The notes: generated by a model from the letters alone, not told the origin. A stretch of DNA of 64,000 nt from an uncultured Parabacteroides sp. (GCA_949298575.1 CASFXH010000008.1:56289-120288); one strand, 5' to 3'. Shown: positions 6,245 through 15,525, counted from the stretch's first letter. Numbers and translations: made by a program.

Positions 6245-7210
6245 ATGGGAAGATTTAAGAAACTTCATTCAATCAGCCTGACTTCGCTCAACAACGCCGA
6301 GTACACCTACCTGATGGGGCGGCTCGACGAGCTGGCGTTCCCGCCGGCGAAGTCGGACGAGGACGTGGACGACGGGGGGAGCCCCTCGGTAGTCAGCGTG
6401 ACGGAAGGGAACCCCGACTTGGGGATCCTCGAAAGTGAGAAGGTCGCTTTCAAGGCCGATTTGGCCCTGATGCGCGACTTGGTGTTTGAGAAAAAGTCGC
6501 TGGACGAGTCGGAAGGCATGGAGGATGTCGACGAGCAACGCGACGACGTGGTGGGCTATTTTGTCGTCTCTGTCAAACGGATGAAACAACTGACCATCCC
6601 GGGGATGGACGACGCGATCAAAAAAGTGTATGATATCGTGAAACCTTATTTCGGGGTCGCCAAATTGCCGCTCAACCAGGAGACCGTCTCCATCGACGGG
6701 ATGCTGGCCGACCTCTCCAGGGAGGGCATCCCCGAGTGCGTCGAGCGAATGGGCCTCAAGCCGATCCTGGAGCAGATCCAGGCGCTCAACGACGAGTACA
6801 AGCGCCTCGACGCCGAGCGGGCCAAGGCTCGGGCGGCCATCGAGCGGGAAAGCGGGAAAGACGTCCGCGCGCGCATGGATGTCCTTTTCGACGACATGAC
6901 GACCGCCGCTTTCGTCCAAAGCGCCGCCAACCCGACGGAGACCAACACGGCTTTCATCAAGGACCTCAACGACTTGATCGACGCCGTGAAGTCGGCCTAC
7001 AACAATCGGATGGCGCAACGCGAGGAAGACAAGAAGGAAGAGGAAGGCAAGAAGGAAGAAGGCCAGAAGGAAGAGGACGACAAGACGGACGGCGGGACGA
7101 CCACCACGCCCGAAACGCCCGGAACGTCGACCGACCCAAGCGCTTCCACCACCAAGGAACCCGGGACGGCCACCACGCCGCCGGAAACCTCCACTCAATC
7201 GAAAGCCTGA
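6245..7210 (+). CDS. DUF6261-like protein with charged tail
   Basis: 321 aa. The N-terminus MGRFKKLHSISLTSLNNAEYTYLMGRL is typical of the Bacteroidetes DUF6261 family (function unknown). The body is helical with coiled-coil character (residues ~175-205, EQIQALNDEYKRLDAERAKARAAIERE). From ~255 on the tail is low-complexity: Glu/Lys-rich (REEDKKEEEGKKEEGQKEEDDK), then Thr/Pro/Ser-rich. No signal peptide or membrane segment is seen. It directly follows the 42-bp array, which may hold its promoter or regulate it. The family call is from memory. Confidence 0.65.
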   Translation: MGRFKKLHSISLTSLNNAEYTYLMGRLDELAFPPAKSDEDVDDGGSPSVVSVTEGNPDLGILESEKVAFKADLALMRDLVFEKKSLDESEGMEDVDEQRDDVVGYFVVSVKRMKQLTIPGMDDAIKKVYDIVKPYFGVAKLPLNQETVSIDGMLADLSREGIPECVERMGLKPILEQIQALNDEYKRLDAERAKARAAIERESGKDVRARMDVLFDDMTTAAFVQSAANPTETNTAFIKDLNDLIDAVKSAYNNRMAQREEDKKEEEGKKEEGQKEEDDKTDGGTTTTPETPGTSTDPSASTTKEPGTATTPPETSTQSKA

Positions 7211-7218
7211 AAAAAAGA

Positions 7219-7242
7219 TCGCCCGGCTTCCTCCCCGGGCGA
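7219..7242 (+). terminator. Hairpin after the DUF6261-like gene
   Basis: TCGCCCGG pairs with CCGGGCGA around a short loop, nine bases after the stop codon; the T-tract is weak. Confidence 0.5.
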
Positions 7243-7331
7243 GCGGCTTTCGCGAAAAAAGAGAGAGAGAGAGACGTCACGTCGGTGGCGCCTCTCTTTT
7301 TTTTCGCGTCGCGGGGATCGCCCCCAAACAA

Positions 7332-7363
7332 AAAAGGCCCCCAGCCGAAGCCGGGGACCTTTT
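7332..7363. terminator. Terminator of the susCD operon
   Basis: AAAAGG-CCCC...GGGG-CCTTTT hairpin with A/T runs on both sides, 36 bases beyond the SusD-like stop codon; it can work on either strand. Confidence 0.6.
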
Positions 7364-7398
7364 ATTTAGAAAAAAAGGAGATTGGTTTCCTTGTCGTA

Positions 7399-9039
7399 TT
7401 ACTCAACATCCCACCACATGCGAGAATCGAAGTGGTCGCCACCTGCCATTCTGCTAACAGCTGCCTCGTAGTTCGCGGCGTTGTCTTGAGACTCAGCGGT
7501 CGGGTAACGGAAGCGGCGAGGAATCGTGCCATCCGTATCAGACGTACCCAGAGGTTGATCCGCGAAGTAAGTCGGGGTCAACTCCGGATAACCGGAACGA
7601 CGCCAGTTGGCGAATACCTCATAACCATCGCAGAAGCAGTTGATGTAGTACTGCGTATTGATCTGCTCCAACGCGTTGGCCGCGTCATACGGATTCTCGG
7701 TCAGGTATTGATCGATCGCCGCGGAGGTCATGTATTGGTTATAAAGAGCCGTAGCGTTCGGGAATTGAGTGAACTGTTGCATCGCCGCACGGACACCGTT
7801 CTCGTAGTAGGTTTGCGCGTTGCCGCTGATCCATCCGCGGTACGCTGCCTCCGCCATCAAGAGTTGAGTCTGGGCGTAGGTGCAAACGAACGTCGGACCT
7901 GTCGGGTCGGAGTAGGTGTAACGGTTGACCGTCGAATAACGGCTTCTGTAGTATGCGCTGAACTCGCCCGCGCTCTCGTCGATGTATTCAGGATAGTATT
8001 TGCCGATGTACCAAGGGCTATTCTCACTATCGGAAACGCCATCGGGCAAACCTTGTTGGATCGCGGGATCAGAGTTACCATATTGGAAGTCGCTACCTGC
8101 CGAGTACTTGATTTGCGGATCCTCGCAAACTGTCGCGATCATCGCCAAACGCGGGTCGTTGGTCTCTTTCAACATGTCTACGAAGAACGAGTTCAAGAAG
8201 AAGTTACCTGCGTCAGCTTCCGCGAAGATCTTCGCGTAAGGTTCCGAAGAGTCGTCGGCTACGGAACCACCCGCGTGCATCAACATACAGTTGTCATCGT
8301 TCGATTCGAACACGCCGTTAGCGACCGCCGTTTGCGCCCATTGTTGAGCCGCGGCCGGATCGACCTTGCTCATACGCATCGCGACGCGGAGCATCAACGA
8401 GTTCGCGAATTTCCGCCATTTAGCCGGATCGCCTTGATAGAAGTTGTCCGCGCTGCTCATCGTTGCCGTGGGAGCGCCATTCAAGGCGGCTTGCGCCTCG
8501 TTCAACTCCTTCAACAAGTCCATGTAGATGGATTCTTGCGTGTCATACGCCGGATAGGAATACAAATCCGGTTGTACGGCTTGCGAATAAGGAATATCGC
8601 CGTAGAGGTCCGTCATGCGGTGCATACCGTACGCGAACATGATGCGGGCGATTTGATAATCCGTTTGATGTTGAGGATCATCTTGCCATGCCTCAATCGC
8701 GTCTTTCATGTCGCGAAGCGCGCCGCGGTTATCACCACTGTAAATTCCCCAATAAGCGGAAGAATAATCATCTTGCCAATGATATTTCGCTTGAGATGAC
8801 CAGTTGCCAGGAGAGGCGATTTGATGCATCCATTGTCCAGAATAAATACAACCATTACGCCAAACATCCCAGTCAGAACCTAACATTTGGTGCTGTCCAC
8901 TTGTAAACAATAATTCCGCGGGAATATTTCCTTCATTCAAGTGCTCCGGGTCGACATTCACGTCCCCGAAATCGCTACAGCTCGTTCCTCCCATCACGGC
9001 CGCGGCGGCGCACGTCATATATACTAATAACTTTTTCAT
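7399..9039 (-). CDS. SusD/RagB-family nutrient-binding lipoprotein
   Basis: 546 aa. Lipoprotein signal MKKLLVYMTCAAAAVMGGTSC with Cys21, then SDFGDVNVDPEHLNE, typical of the SusD-like_2 subfamily. 'ARIMFAYGMHRMTDLYGDIPYSQA', 'KWRKFANSLMLRVAMRMSKVDP' and 'AQTQLLMAEAAYRGW' are SusD TPR-helix landmarks. It sits on the outer leaflet and caps the SusC transporter, delivering oligosaccharide or peptide to it. It follows the SusC gene after 26 bases. No glycosidase or sigma/anti-sigma gene is adjacent, so the substrate cannot be inferred. Confidence 0.93.
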   Translation of the reverse strand: MKKLLVYMTCAAAAVMGGTSCSDFGDVNVDPEHLNEGNIPAELLFTSGQHQMLGSDWDVWRNGCIYSGQWMHQIASPGNWSSQAKYHWQDDYSSAYWGIYSGDNRGALRDMKDAIEAWQDDPQHQTDYQIARIMFAYGMHRMTDLYGDIPYSQAVQPDLYSYPAYDTQESIYMDLLKELNEAQAALNGAPTATMSSADNFYQGDPAKWRKFANSLMLRVAMRMSKVDPAAAQQWAQTAVANGVFESNDDNCMLMHAGGSVADDSSEPYAKIFAEADAGNFFLNSFFVDMLKETNDPRLAMIATVCEDPQIKYSAGSDFQYGNSDPAIQQGLPDGVSDSENSPWYIGKYYPEYIDESAGEFSAYYRSRYSTVNRYTYSDPTGPTFVCTYAQTQLLMAEAAYRGWISGNAQTYYENGVRAAMQQFTQFPNATALYNQYMTSAAIDQYLTENPYDAANALEQINTQYYINCFCDGYEVFANWRRSGYPELTPTYFADQPLGTSDTDGTIPRRFRYPTAESQDNAANYEAAVSRMAGGDHFDSRMWWDVE

Positions 9040-9065
9040 ATATCTATACTGCTTTAAATGTGTGA

Positions 9066-12000
9066 TTAGAATTTAACATTGACATTGAAACCGACACTTC
9101 TCGTCGCGGGATAACCGTTCAACTCCAAGCCCTGACCGTTCGTGTTGTTGTAAGCGGCCTCCGGATCGATGTTATCCGTATGCTTCAAGATCGTCCACAA
9201 GTTACGACCAACCAACGAGACGCTCAAGCCCTTGACGACTTTCATCTTGCTGAGGATCGATTGCGGGAAGGTATAACCGAACGACAACTCACGCAGTTTG
9301 ATGAAGCTTGCGTTGTAGACAAACTCCTCGGCGATGTTGTTGTTGACGATGCCTTGGTGATATTCTTGCGCGTTGACCGCTACGTTGTTGGCGACATAGT
9401 TGCCATTCGCGTCAAGCATTACACCCTCTCCAACGAAGCCGGTACCGCCCGGATTTTCCGGTGTACGACCAAGCAACGTGCTCTTGTGCAAACCTTCGCT
9501 GTAGAGTGAGTAGTTCGTACCGGAGAAGATGCTTGCGCCGGCCTTGAAGTCGATCAAGAACGACAATGTGAAATTTCTATATTTCAACGTATTGCTCCAA
9601 CCGCCGGTGTATTTGTACACGCCGTTACCCAAGTTTTGCAGCTCGTCGGTAGCCTGCGGGATACCATTCTCGTGGATGATACGGCCTTGCGGGTCGCGAG
9701 CGTACTTGTAACCAACCAACATACCGTAAGGTTGACCTACGATGTTACGAACCGTCACGTTACCCGAACGAGAAGATGCGCCATCGATAGACAAGCTTTC
9801 TACGCCGTCACCCAAGAACTTCACCTCACTGTCGTTGTACGCGAAGTTGAAGGTCGTTTCCCAAGTGAAGTTATCTACGTGTACCGGAGTCGCGTTGACC
9901 ATAAACTCGAAACCTTGGTTCTGGATCTCACCGACGTTCATGTATTTCGCGCCAAAACCAGAAGTGCTGGAAGTGGTGACGACGGCGATATCGTCTGAGG
10001 TATTCTTGTTATAGTAAGCCATATCGAACGACAAGCGGTTGTTCAAGAAGGCCAAGTTCAAACCAACCTCATACTCCTTGATGCTGACCGGCTTCAAATC
10101 CGGGTTCGCGTATTGGTTGCTGTTCGATGTACCGACGTTTTGGCCATTGACCAAGTAATTTTGGATCTTATAAACCTGCATGGTCTTATACGGATCGGTA
10201 CCGTTAGAAGAGCTAGCCCAAGAAGCGCGGATCTTACCGAAGTCGAACCAGTCGCCAATTTGATCGCGGAAGGTATCCGTGAAGACCCAAGACGCGGTGA
10301 CTGAAGGATAGAAGTAGCTGTTGTCATCCGGGTTCAAGGTCGAGAACCAGTCGTTACGTCCCGTCAGGTTCAAGAACACTTGGTTCTTCCAACCCAAGTC
10401 TACCGTCGCGTAAACAGAGTTGACGCGATATTCGGAATAATCCTTTTGAGAACGTTTATCGCTCAAGTTGTTGACAGAATACAAACCATCAACTACGAAC
10501 GGACGGCCACCATTGGTCGTATAGAATACCTTGTTGATCGTACGTTGGCGGTTACCACCTAACGTAGCGCCGACCGACCAATCACCCCACTCCTTGTTGA
10601 ATCCGATCAAGTAGTTCAAGTTCATCTCGGAGAAGTTACGCGAGTACTCGGTCATGAAACCAGTAGGATCGGCGGCCGCGCCAATCGGTTGTACTTCCTT
10701 ATATTCCATGTTGTAACCATCGCGTTGAACGGCGCCTTGGATATACAACCAATCAAAGATATCGTATTTCAAGGTGATCGCACCTGTCAAACGGTTCTTC
10801 CACATGTCGTTGGTCTTGCGGTATTGCAGCCAATACGGGTTGTTGAAGTAAACGTTACGTACACCGTTACCGGTCATTTCCGTTCCGTCCGCGAAGCTAC
10901 CCCATTGCGCGTCAGGCGCTCCTCTCTCCAACCAACGCACGTCGAACGAGTTGGCCAAGTGCAGCAAAGTCGCGTTGGTGTTACCGTTTCCATCGGACAG
11001 GTTCGAACGGCCTTTGGATTTCTCGAAGGTGTAGTTCGCGTTGACGATCAAGTGCAAGTTCTTTAAGATATCATACGTGGTGTTCATGTTGATACCCTGT
11101 TGGCTGTTGCTTGCGTTAGGCAGCTGGCCTTTCTCGGCGATGTTGGAGACACCGAAACGGTAAGTGATCTTATCGCCCGCGCCGCTGATAGAGGCAGAGG
11201 TGGAGTTGTTGATACCCGTGCGATAGAAGTTCGGCCAGTTGTTGATGTATTCGTAAGCGTATTCTTGACCCAAGAAGTTGGTTGCCGTGCCGCCCAAAGC
11301 GTCACCCCAGCTGCTGGTCTGCGTAGATTCCGCATCGGCGACTGTGGCCGGACGTGCGCCATACGTACCTTGACCGAATACTTGTTGGAAGTCGCGGTAG
11401 TCGTAGATCATGTTAAACGTCAAGTTGTTGTTGAACTCGATGCTGGTGGGCTGACCTTTCTTACCGGACTTGGTCGTGATCAAGATCGCGCCGTTACCAC
11501 CACGATAACCGTAGAGGGCGGAAGCGGCGGCACCCTTCAGGACTTGGATCGACTCGATATCATCCGGGTTCAAGTTGTTCAAACCATCACCCATATCCTT
11601 ACCACCCCAAGTACCTGCTGAACCCAAGTTCTGGTTTGTGAAGGGGACGCCATCGACGACGTACAACGGCATGTTGTTACCGGTCAAAGAGGCGTTACCA
11701 CGGATGACGACACGTGAAGAACCACCCGAACCGGTGGAGTTACCACCGACGCTGACGCCGGCCACCTTACCGGAGAGGGCGTTACCCAAGTTCGGGTCGC
11801 GGGCCATGGTGAAGTCCTCGCCACCGACTTGCGTAGTCGAATAACCCAGAGAACGAGATTGGCGTTTGATACCCAACGCGGTGACGACGACCTCGTCGAG
11901 CTTTTGCGTATCCTCGGCGAGTTGGATTTGCAGGTTGGCTTGCCCGCTCGCCGTGACTTCCTGCGTGGTATAACCGATGTAGCTGATCTCAATGACCGCG

Positions 12001-12287
12001 CCATCGGGCACCTCGAGGCTGAAGTTACCATCCAGGTCGGTGATGACGCCGTTGGTCGTCCCCTTCTGGATGACGTTGGCGCCGATGACGGGGATACCCG
12101 CCTCGTCGACCACCGTACCTTTCACTACTTTGCCCTGTTGCGTTTCGCTGACAGACAGGACATCACTACCCGTGACCCCTACCGTCCGGTTCTCGGCCGG
12201 CGCCGCGAACGCGGTTGAGAAGGCACACGTTGATAAAAGAAAAGCAGAAATTTTCATGACATTTCGAAAATTCGGTTCTTTTTTCAT
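9066..12287 (-). CDS. SusC/RagA-family TonB-linked outer-membrane protein
   Basis: 1073 aa. Signal peptide ending near AFSTAFA; a carboxypeptidase-D-like domain (KGTVVDEAGIPVIGANVIQKGTTNGVITDLDGNFSLEVPDGAVIEISYIGY, ~55-115) marks the SusC class. A TonB plug follows (VVTALGIKRQSRSLGYSTTQV; GVSVGGNSTGSGGSSRVVIRGNASL; VLKGAAASALYGYRGGNGAILITTKSGK). A ~22-strand barrel ends in VGFNVNVKF, with the terminal aromatic residue expected of outer-membrane barrels. It imports large nutrients with the SusD partner downstream, powered by TonB. The upstream 557 bases contain its leader. Confidence 0.95.
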   Translation of the reverse strand: MKKEPNFRNVMKISAFLLSTCAFSTAFAAPAENRTVGVTGSDVLSVSETQQGKVVKGTVVDEAGIPVIGANVIQKGTTNGVITDLDGNFSLEVPDGAVIEISYIGYTTQEVTASGQANLQIQLAEDTQKLDEVVVTALGIKRQSRSLGYSTTQVGGEDFTMARDPNLGNALSGKVAGVSVGGNSTGSGGSSRVVIRGNASLTGNNMPLYVVDGVPFTNQNLGSAGTWGGKDMGDGLNNLNPDDIESIQVLKGAAASALYGYRGGNGAILITTKSGKKGQPTSIEFNNNLTFNMIYDYRDFQQVFGQGTYGARPATVADAESTQTSSWGDALGGTATNFLGQEYAYEYINNWPNFYRTGINNSTSASISGAGDKITYRFGVSNIAEKGQLPNASNSQQGINMNTTYDILKNLHLIVNANYTFEKSKGRSNLSDGNGNTNATLLHLANSFDVRWLERGAPDAQWGSFADGTEMTGNGVRNVYFNNPYWLQYRKTNDMWKNRLTGAITLKYDIFDWLYIQGAVQRDGYNMEYKEVQPIGAAADPTGFMTEYSRNFSEMNLNYLIGFNKEWGDWSVGATLGGNRQRTINKVFYTTNGGRPFVVDGLYSVNNLSDKRSQKDYSEYRVNSVYATVDLGWKNQVFLNLTGRNDWFSTLNPDDNSYFYPSVTASWVFTDTFRDQIGDWFDFGKIRASWASSSNGTDPYKTMQVYKIQNYLVNGQNVGTSNSNQYANPDLKPVSIKEYEVGLNLAFLNNRLSFDMAYYNKNTSDDIAVVTTSSTSGFGAKYMNVGEIQNQGFEFMVNATPVHVDNFTWETTFNFAYNDSEVKFLGDGVESLSIDGASSRSGNVTVRNIVGQPYGMLVGYKYARDPQGRIIHENGIPQATDELQNLGNGVYKYTGGWSNTLKYRNFTLSFLIDFKAGASIFSGTNYSLYSEGLHKSTLLGRTPENPGGTGFVGEGVMLDANGNYVANNVAVNAQEYHQGIVNNNIAEEFVYNASFIKLRELSFGYTFPQSILSKMKVVKGLSVSLVGRNLWTILKHTDNIDPEAAYNNTNGQGLELNGYPATRSVGFNVNVKF

Positions 12288-12844
12288 GCTGTATATCCTT
12301 AAATTAATTAATAATGAGTTTTTCTGTATGATTGCTAACCTTTGCTAAATTAGTTTGGCGTAGGTCTTCATCATCTTGTTTGTTTTAATTTAGTTAATTC
12401 TCTTTGTTTAAGGAACGGAAATCGGCGCTTGGCGTCTCTTTCATGCTCTAAAAACGCTACAAAGATAGGGCTAAGATTAATACCAGCCTTCATTTTTCCG
12501 TAAAAAATACGCACGTTGTCTTAAACTTACTTAACGGAAACAAGGATGAAAGCCCTATTTCAAACCTATTATCTCTTTAAATATAAAGTTTTTAGCGCCC
12601 GTTATCTTTATAAAAACTTTAGGTTTCTAAGGAAAAAAGCGGCTTGCTGGGATTAATAATCTTGATATGTATGTTAATGTGTGTTTTTTCGAACCTTTTG
12701 CCATCTTAATCCCCGTTAAGGCTATCATTCTTTAAATAAAATCCGCGTTCGGCCCCGCGCGCTGATCATTCGCTTCTGGTTTGCTTTCTTTTTTATTACC
12801 TTTGCCCGAGGTAAAAGAAAATCATAATCAGGAGGAAGATTATC
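12288..12844. other. Divergent intergenic region between susC and the RelE-type TA pair
   Basis: 557 AT-rich bases without a gene. Facing susC, minus-strand TATCTTTG (12460-12467) fits the -7 consensus and would give a ~170-base leader. Facing the TA pair, TACCTTTG (12797-12804) lies 41 bases before the ATG, and AGGAGGAAG at 12830-12838 is an unusually good Shine-Dalgarno for this phylum. No clear -33 TTTG is present for either promoter. Confidence 0.45.
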
Positions 12845-13087
12845 ATGAAAGCGAGCGTTTCATTAGACAGCTTGTGGGGTTTTATCCAGACGCTGTCCTT
12901 GAACAACCAAAAATGGTTGATGAACAAATTGAATGAAAACATCCGCCAACAAGAGGAAGGCTTGGCGGAGTATATCGACAAGGAAGAAATCCTGGCAGGT
13001 ATCAAATCCGGCTTGGAGGATGTGAAGGCAGGGAGAACACAATCTTTTGATGAATTCATGAAAGAGCTGGATAATGATGCGTTATAA
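12845..13087 (+). CDS. Antitoxin of RelE/ParE-type pair
   Basis: 80 aa. Helical and charged: 'SLWGFIQTLSLNNQKWLMNKLNENIRQQEE' then 'GIKSGLEDVKAGRTQSFDEFMKELDND'. The latter is the usual 'gl-d-k-G-r-ts-de' tail of Bacteroidetes antitoxins that precede RelE-like toxins. The stop overlaps the toxin start by 14 bases, so the two are co-translated. A strong Shine-Dalgarno (AGGAGG) stands before it. DNA binding is likely but no clear motif was identified. Confidence 0.75.
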   Translation: MKASVSLDSLWGFIQTLSLNNQKWLMNKLNENIRQQEEGLAEYIDKEEILAGIKSGLEDVKAGRTQSFDEFMKELDNDAL

Positions 13088-13421
13088 AACGAAAATCGCG
13101 GTTACCTTTAAAAGGGAGTTTAAGCGGCTTTATAAGCGTTACCCTTCTCTGAACCAAGACTTGAAAGATTTGCGGGAGGAGATTCTCGCCCATCCAGCCA
13201 CGGTCGGAGTGGATCTTGGAGGTGGGTTGCGCAAGATCCGGATGCGAATAACGTCTAAGGGAAGAGGTAAAAGCGGGGGCGCGAGGGTGATTACTTTCAC
13301 GATTGTAGTCGCTATGGATGAGGCGGAGATTCATTTCCTGTATATTTATGATAAGGCGGAGCGCGGGACCATATCCGAGTCGGAAATCAAATCTTTATTG
13401 AGAGAATGCGGTTTGTTGTGA
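13074..13421 (+). CDS. RelE/ParE-like toxin
   Basis: 115 aa (MMRYKTKIAVTFKREFKRLYKRYPSLNQDLKDLREEILAHP...). The 'TFKREFKRLYKRYPSL..DL' start, 'GGLRKIRMRITSKGRGKSGGARVIT' core with basic residues, and 'IHFLYIYDKAERGTISESEIKSLLRECGL' end are typical of ParE/RelE-superfamily toxins. Either of two adjacent ATGs (13074 or 13077) may be used. Such toxins cleave mRNA on the ribosome or poison gyrase; which applies is not readable here. Confidence 0.82.
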   Translation: MMRYKTKIAVTFKREFKRLYKRYPSLNQDLKDLREEILAHPATVGVDLGGGLRKIRMRITSKGRGKSGGARVITFTIVVAMDEAEIHFLYIYDKAERGTISESEIKSLLRECGLL

Positions 13422-13505
13422 GCCTTATGGAGGATTGAGATAAGGTGAATACGGAAAGGGAAAAACTTTTCATGGAAATGTAAGAGGAATCCCCCCAAAA
13501 GTTCT

Positions 13506-13513
13506 TACTTTCG
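13506..13513 (+). promoter_or_regulatory. Promoter -7 element of the arginine decarboxylase
   Basis: TACTTTCG, a near-consensus Bacteroidetes -7 element, 53 bases before the ATG of the next gene. Confidence 0.4.
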
Positions 13514-13566
13514 CGTCGCTTAAACAAAGGTATTTTCATAATCACATTATTAAACACGTTTATTTG

Positions 13567-14106
13567 ATGGTAAAGAAAGTTGGGAATATCATTCCAAACA
13601 CCTTTTTCATTACGAAAGGGAGCGGGGAGTCCGATCTGGAGAAGCACGCGGGTTCCTATCACATGGCGCTTTACGACGCCGGTATCTCGGATTTCAACAT
13701 CATGACTTACTCGTCGGTCATCCCGGCGACGGCCCGTCTGGTGACGATGGACGAGATAGACCTTCCGCCCTTCGGGTCGGAGTTGAAGACGATCATGGCC
13801 GTCTCGCATGGTTATCAGGACGAGTTCGTCTCGGCGGGTGTCGTCTACGCGTGGATGTATAAGGACGAGAACTTCGACGAGAAAGTCGGCGGCCTGGTCT
13901 GCGAGGTGAGCGGCCGTTATCGCATCGAGGAGTTGGAGTCGCGCTTGATCCGGGTGATCAACGATCTTCACCAGAAGACGTACGGCAAATACTATTTGGG
14001 CGAGTTGAACTTCATCACGGAAGGCATCACGATCGAGAAGCGCTACGGGACGGCCTTGGCGGGTCTCTGTTTCGTGGATTTCCTGATGCCGGAGATCGAG
14101 GACTAA
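13567..14106 (+). CDS. Pyruvoyl-dependent arginine decarboxylase
   Basis: 179 aa from ATG 13567 (a TTG just before is less likely). It matches PvlArgDC: NTFFITKGSGESDLEKHAGSYHMALYDAGI, then MTYSSVIPATA, where self-cleavage between Ser49 and Ser50 would generate the pyruvoyl group. 'EFVSAGVVYAWMYKD' and the C-terminal 'EKRYGTALAGLCFVDF' are also typical. It turns arginine into agmatine and CO2, the first step toward putrescine and spermidine. The later polyamine gene nspC is also in this window. A terminator follows at once, so it is probably monocistronic. Confidence 0.9.
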   Translation: MVKKVGNIIPNTFFITKGSGESDLEKHAGSYHMALYDAGISDFNIMTYSSVIPATARLVTMDEIDLPPFGSELKTIMAVSHGYQDEFVSAGVVYAWMYKDENFDEKVGGLVCEVSGRYRIEELESRLIRVINDLHQKTYGKYYLGELNFITEGITIEKRYGTALAGLCFVDFLMPEIED

Positions 14107-14140
14107 ACGTCTTTACGCGTTTTTATATTACATTTCGCGA

Positions 14141-14167
14141 AGCCAGCTCGGGAAGCTGGCTTTTTTT
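14141..14167 (+). terminator. Rho-independent terminator
   Basis: AGCCAGCT and AGCTGGCT form a perfect 8-bp stem around CGGGA, followed by a run of T. It lies 35 bases after the arginine decarboxylase stop. Confidence 0.9.
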
Positions 14168-14196
14168 CTGGTCTATATATAATATTAAGGTAAGGG

Positions 14197-14673
14197 ATGG
14201 AAAAGATAGAGAACCCATGGGTGGGCTTGAAAGACTATCAATGTTTTGGCTGCGCCCCCGACAACGCGCGAGGTTTGCGCATGACATTTTATGAGGACGG
14301 CGACGACATCGTGGCGACGTGGAAGCCGGAGGATTATTACCAAGGTTGGCTGGACACGCTGCACGGCGGCATCCAATCGACGTTGATGGACGAGCTGGCG
14401 GGCTGGGTCGTCTTCCGGAAATTGCAGACCGCCGGCGTGACGTCGCGCCTCGACGCCCGTTTCCTGAAAAGTGTCTCGACGAAAGAACCTTGGCTGACCA
14501 TCCGCGGCCGGATCAAGGACCGGAAGCGGAGCGCCGTTTTCATCGAGACCGAGATCCGCGACTCGCGCGACGAGCTGTGCGCCCGGGCCGACATCGTCTA
14601 TTTCGCCATGCCTCGCGAGCGGGCGGAGAAAGAGTTTTTCTTCAAGGGCTGCGAATTGGAGAAAAAGGAGTGA
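14197..14673 (+). CDS. PaaI-family hotdog thioesterase
   Basis: 158 aa with a single hotdog fold: 'CFGCAPDNARGLRMTFYEDGDDIVATWKPEDYYQGWLDTLHGGIQSTLMDELAGWVVF'. The 'HGGI...DE' segment carries the active-site region of the PaaI/YbgC superfamily. These enzymes hydrolyse acyl-CoA thioesters; the acyl group here is unknown. A short CxxC-like 'CFGC' near the N-terminus is common in this subgroup. It stands between the arginine decarboxylase terminator and the HAD gene, 75 bases from the latter. Confidence 0.85.
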   Translation: MEKIENPWVGLKDYQCFGCAPDNARGLRMTFYEDGDDIVATWKPEDYYQGWLDTLHGGIQSTLMDELAGWVVFRKLQTAGVTSRLDARFLKSVSTKEPWLTIRGRIKDRKRSAVFIETEIRDSRDELCARADIVYFAMPRERAEKEFFFKGCELEKKE

Positions 14674-14748
14674 TCTTTTCACTTTTTTGTCAAGTAGGGG
14701 CGTGTATTTGCATATTTTTTGTAAGTTCGCGTCTAATCACCCCATTTT

Positions 14749-15372
14749 ATGGAAGGCGTTAGGAATATCATATTCGACTTGGGTGGCGTGCTGATTAATT
14801 TAGCGCGCGTGCGTTGCCTTGAGGCGTTCGAGCGCTTGGGCGTGACGGACATTCGCCATCGGGTGACGGGCGACAGCCGCCACAAGGACTTGTTCGGGAA
14901 GTTCGAGCTGGGCTTGGTCTCGCCGGAAGAGTTTCGCGAGGAGATCCGTCACCTGTCGGGCCTCCCGTTGACCGACGGGCAGATCGACGCGGCGTGGATC
15001 GCCATGTTGGGCGACTTGCCGTCTTACCGCCTCGACCTTTTGCTGCGGTTGCGCGAGAACTACCGCCTTTTCCTCTTGAGCAATACGAACGAGATCCATT
15101 GGCGCTGGATCGCGGACCATGGGTTCGCTTACGCCGGCCATCACGTCTCGGATTTTTTCGAGAAAGTTTACCTCTCCTACGAGCTCCACATGCAAAAACC
15201 CGACGCGGAGATCTTCGAGCACGTCATGCGCGACGCCGACATCTATCCGGAGGAAAGCTTCCTGATCGACGACGCCCGGGCCAACTGCCGCATGGCGGGA
15301 ATGATGGGGATCCGCACCTACGCCCCCCTTCCTCGCGAGGACTGGTCCGGGATTTTCGGGGAGGAGGAATAA
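14749..15372 (+). CDS. HAD-family hydrolase (YihX-like)
   Basis: 207 aa. Motif I is 'IIFDLGGVLINL', with the nucleophile Asp and the Gly-Gly-Val version seen in YihX-like HAD-IA phosphatases. Motif II is 'LFLLSNTNEIHW', motif III 'EKVYLSYELHMQKPDAEIFEHVM' (Lys in QKP), motif IV 'SFLIDDARANCRMAGMMGI'. A helical cap lies between motifs I and II. Probable sugar-phosphate or nucleotide phosphatase; the substrate is not predictable. TAAGTTCG at 14722-14729 may be its -7 element. Confidence 0.85.
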   Translation: MEGVRNIIFDLGGVLINLARVRCLEAFERLGVTDIRHRVTGDSRHKDLFGKFELGLVSPEEFREEIRHLSGLPLTDGQIDAAWIAMLGDLPSYRLDLLLRLRENYRLFLLSNTNEIHWRWIADHGFAYAGHHVSDFFEKVYLSYELHMQKPDAEIFEHVMRDADIYPEESFLIDDARANCRMAGMMGIRTYAPLPREDWSGIFGEEE

Positions 15373-15400
15373 CCCCTTTCAACACGTCCGGAGCCATCGC

Positions 15401-15488
15401 CCTACGCTTGCGCAGGCGTTGGCCAACGGCACCGCAGGCGTAGGCCGATGCTTGCGCAAGCGTAGGCCGACGGTTGCGGAAGCGTTTG
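15401..15488. repeat. 22-bp tandem repeat, four units
   Basis: Four consecutive 22-bp units start at 15401, 15423, 15445 and 15467. The best unit holds the palindrome ACGCTTGCGCAAGCGT; neighbouring units differ at a few positions and all keep GGCC(A/G)A-like junctions. It lies 28 bases after the HAD stop codon. Confidence 0.85.
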
Positions 15489-15525
15489 GGGGAATAAGCG
15501 AATTCGCCCTTATGGGGGGGTAAAA

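Noticed and set aside
5924-6268. Minus-strand ORF coding 14-aa repeats (PKPRPRLARFFNFS)
   Set aside because: The 42-bp unit is a multiple of three without stops, so a repeat protein appears on both strands. There is no start context or codon pattern; it is a by-product of the array.
7399-12287. Long plus-strand open frames opposite susC and susD
   Set aside because: They are antisense shadows caused by codon bias; the minus-strand proteins are full-length members of known families.
12288-12844. ECF sigma/anti-sigma control of the SusCD pair
   Set aside because: No sigma or anti-sigma gene is adjacent, and the SusC N-terminus has the carboxypeptidase-D-like domain but no STN domain required for such signalling.
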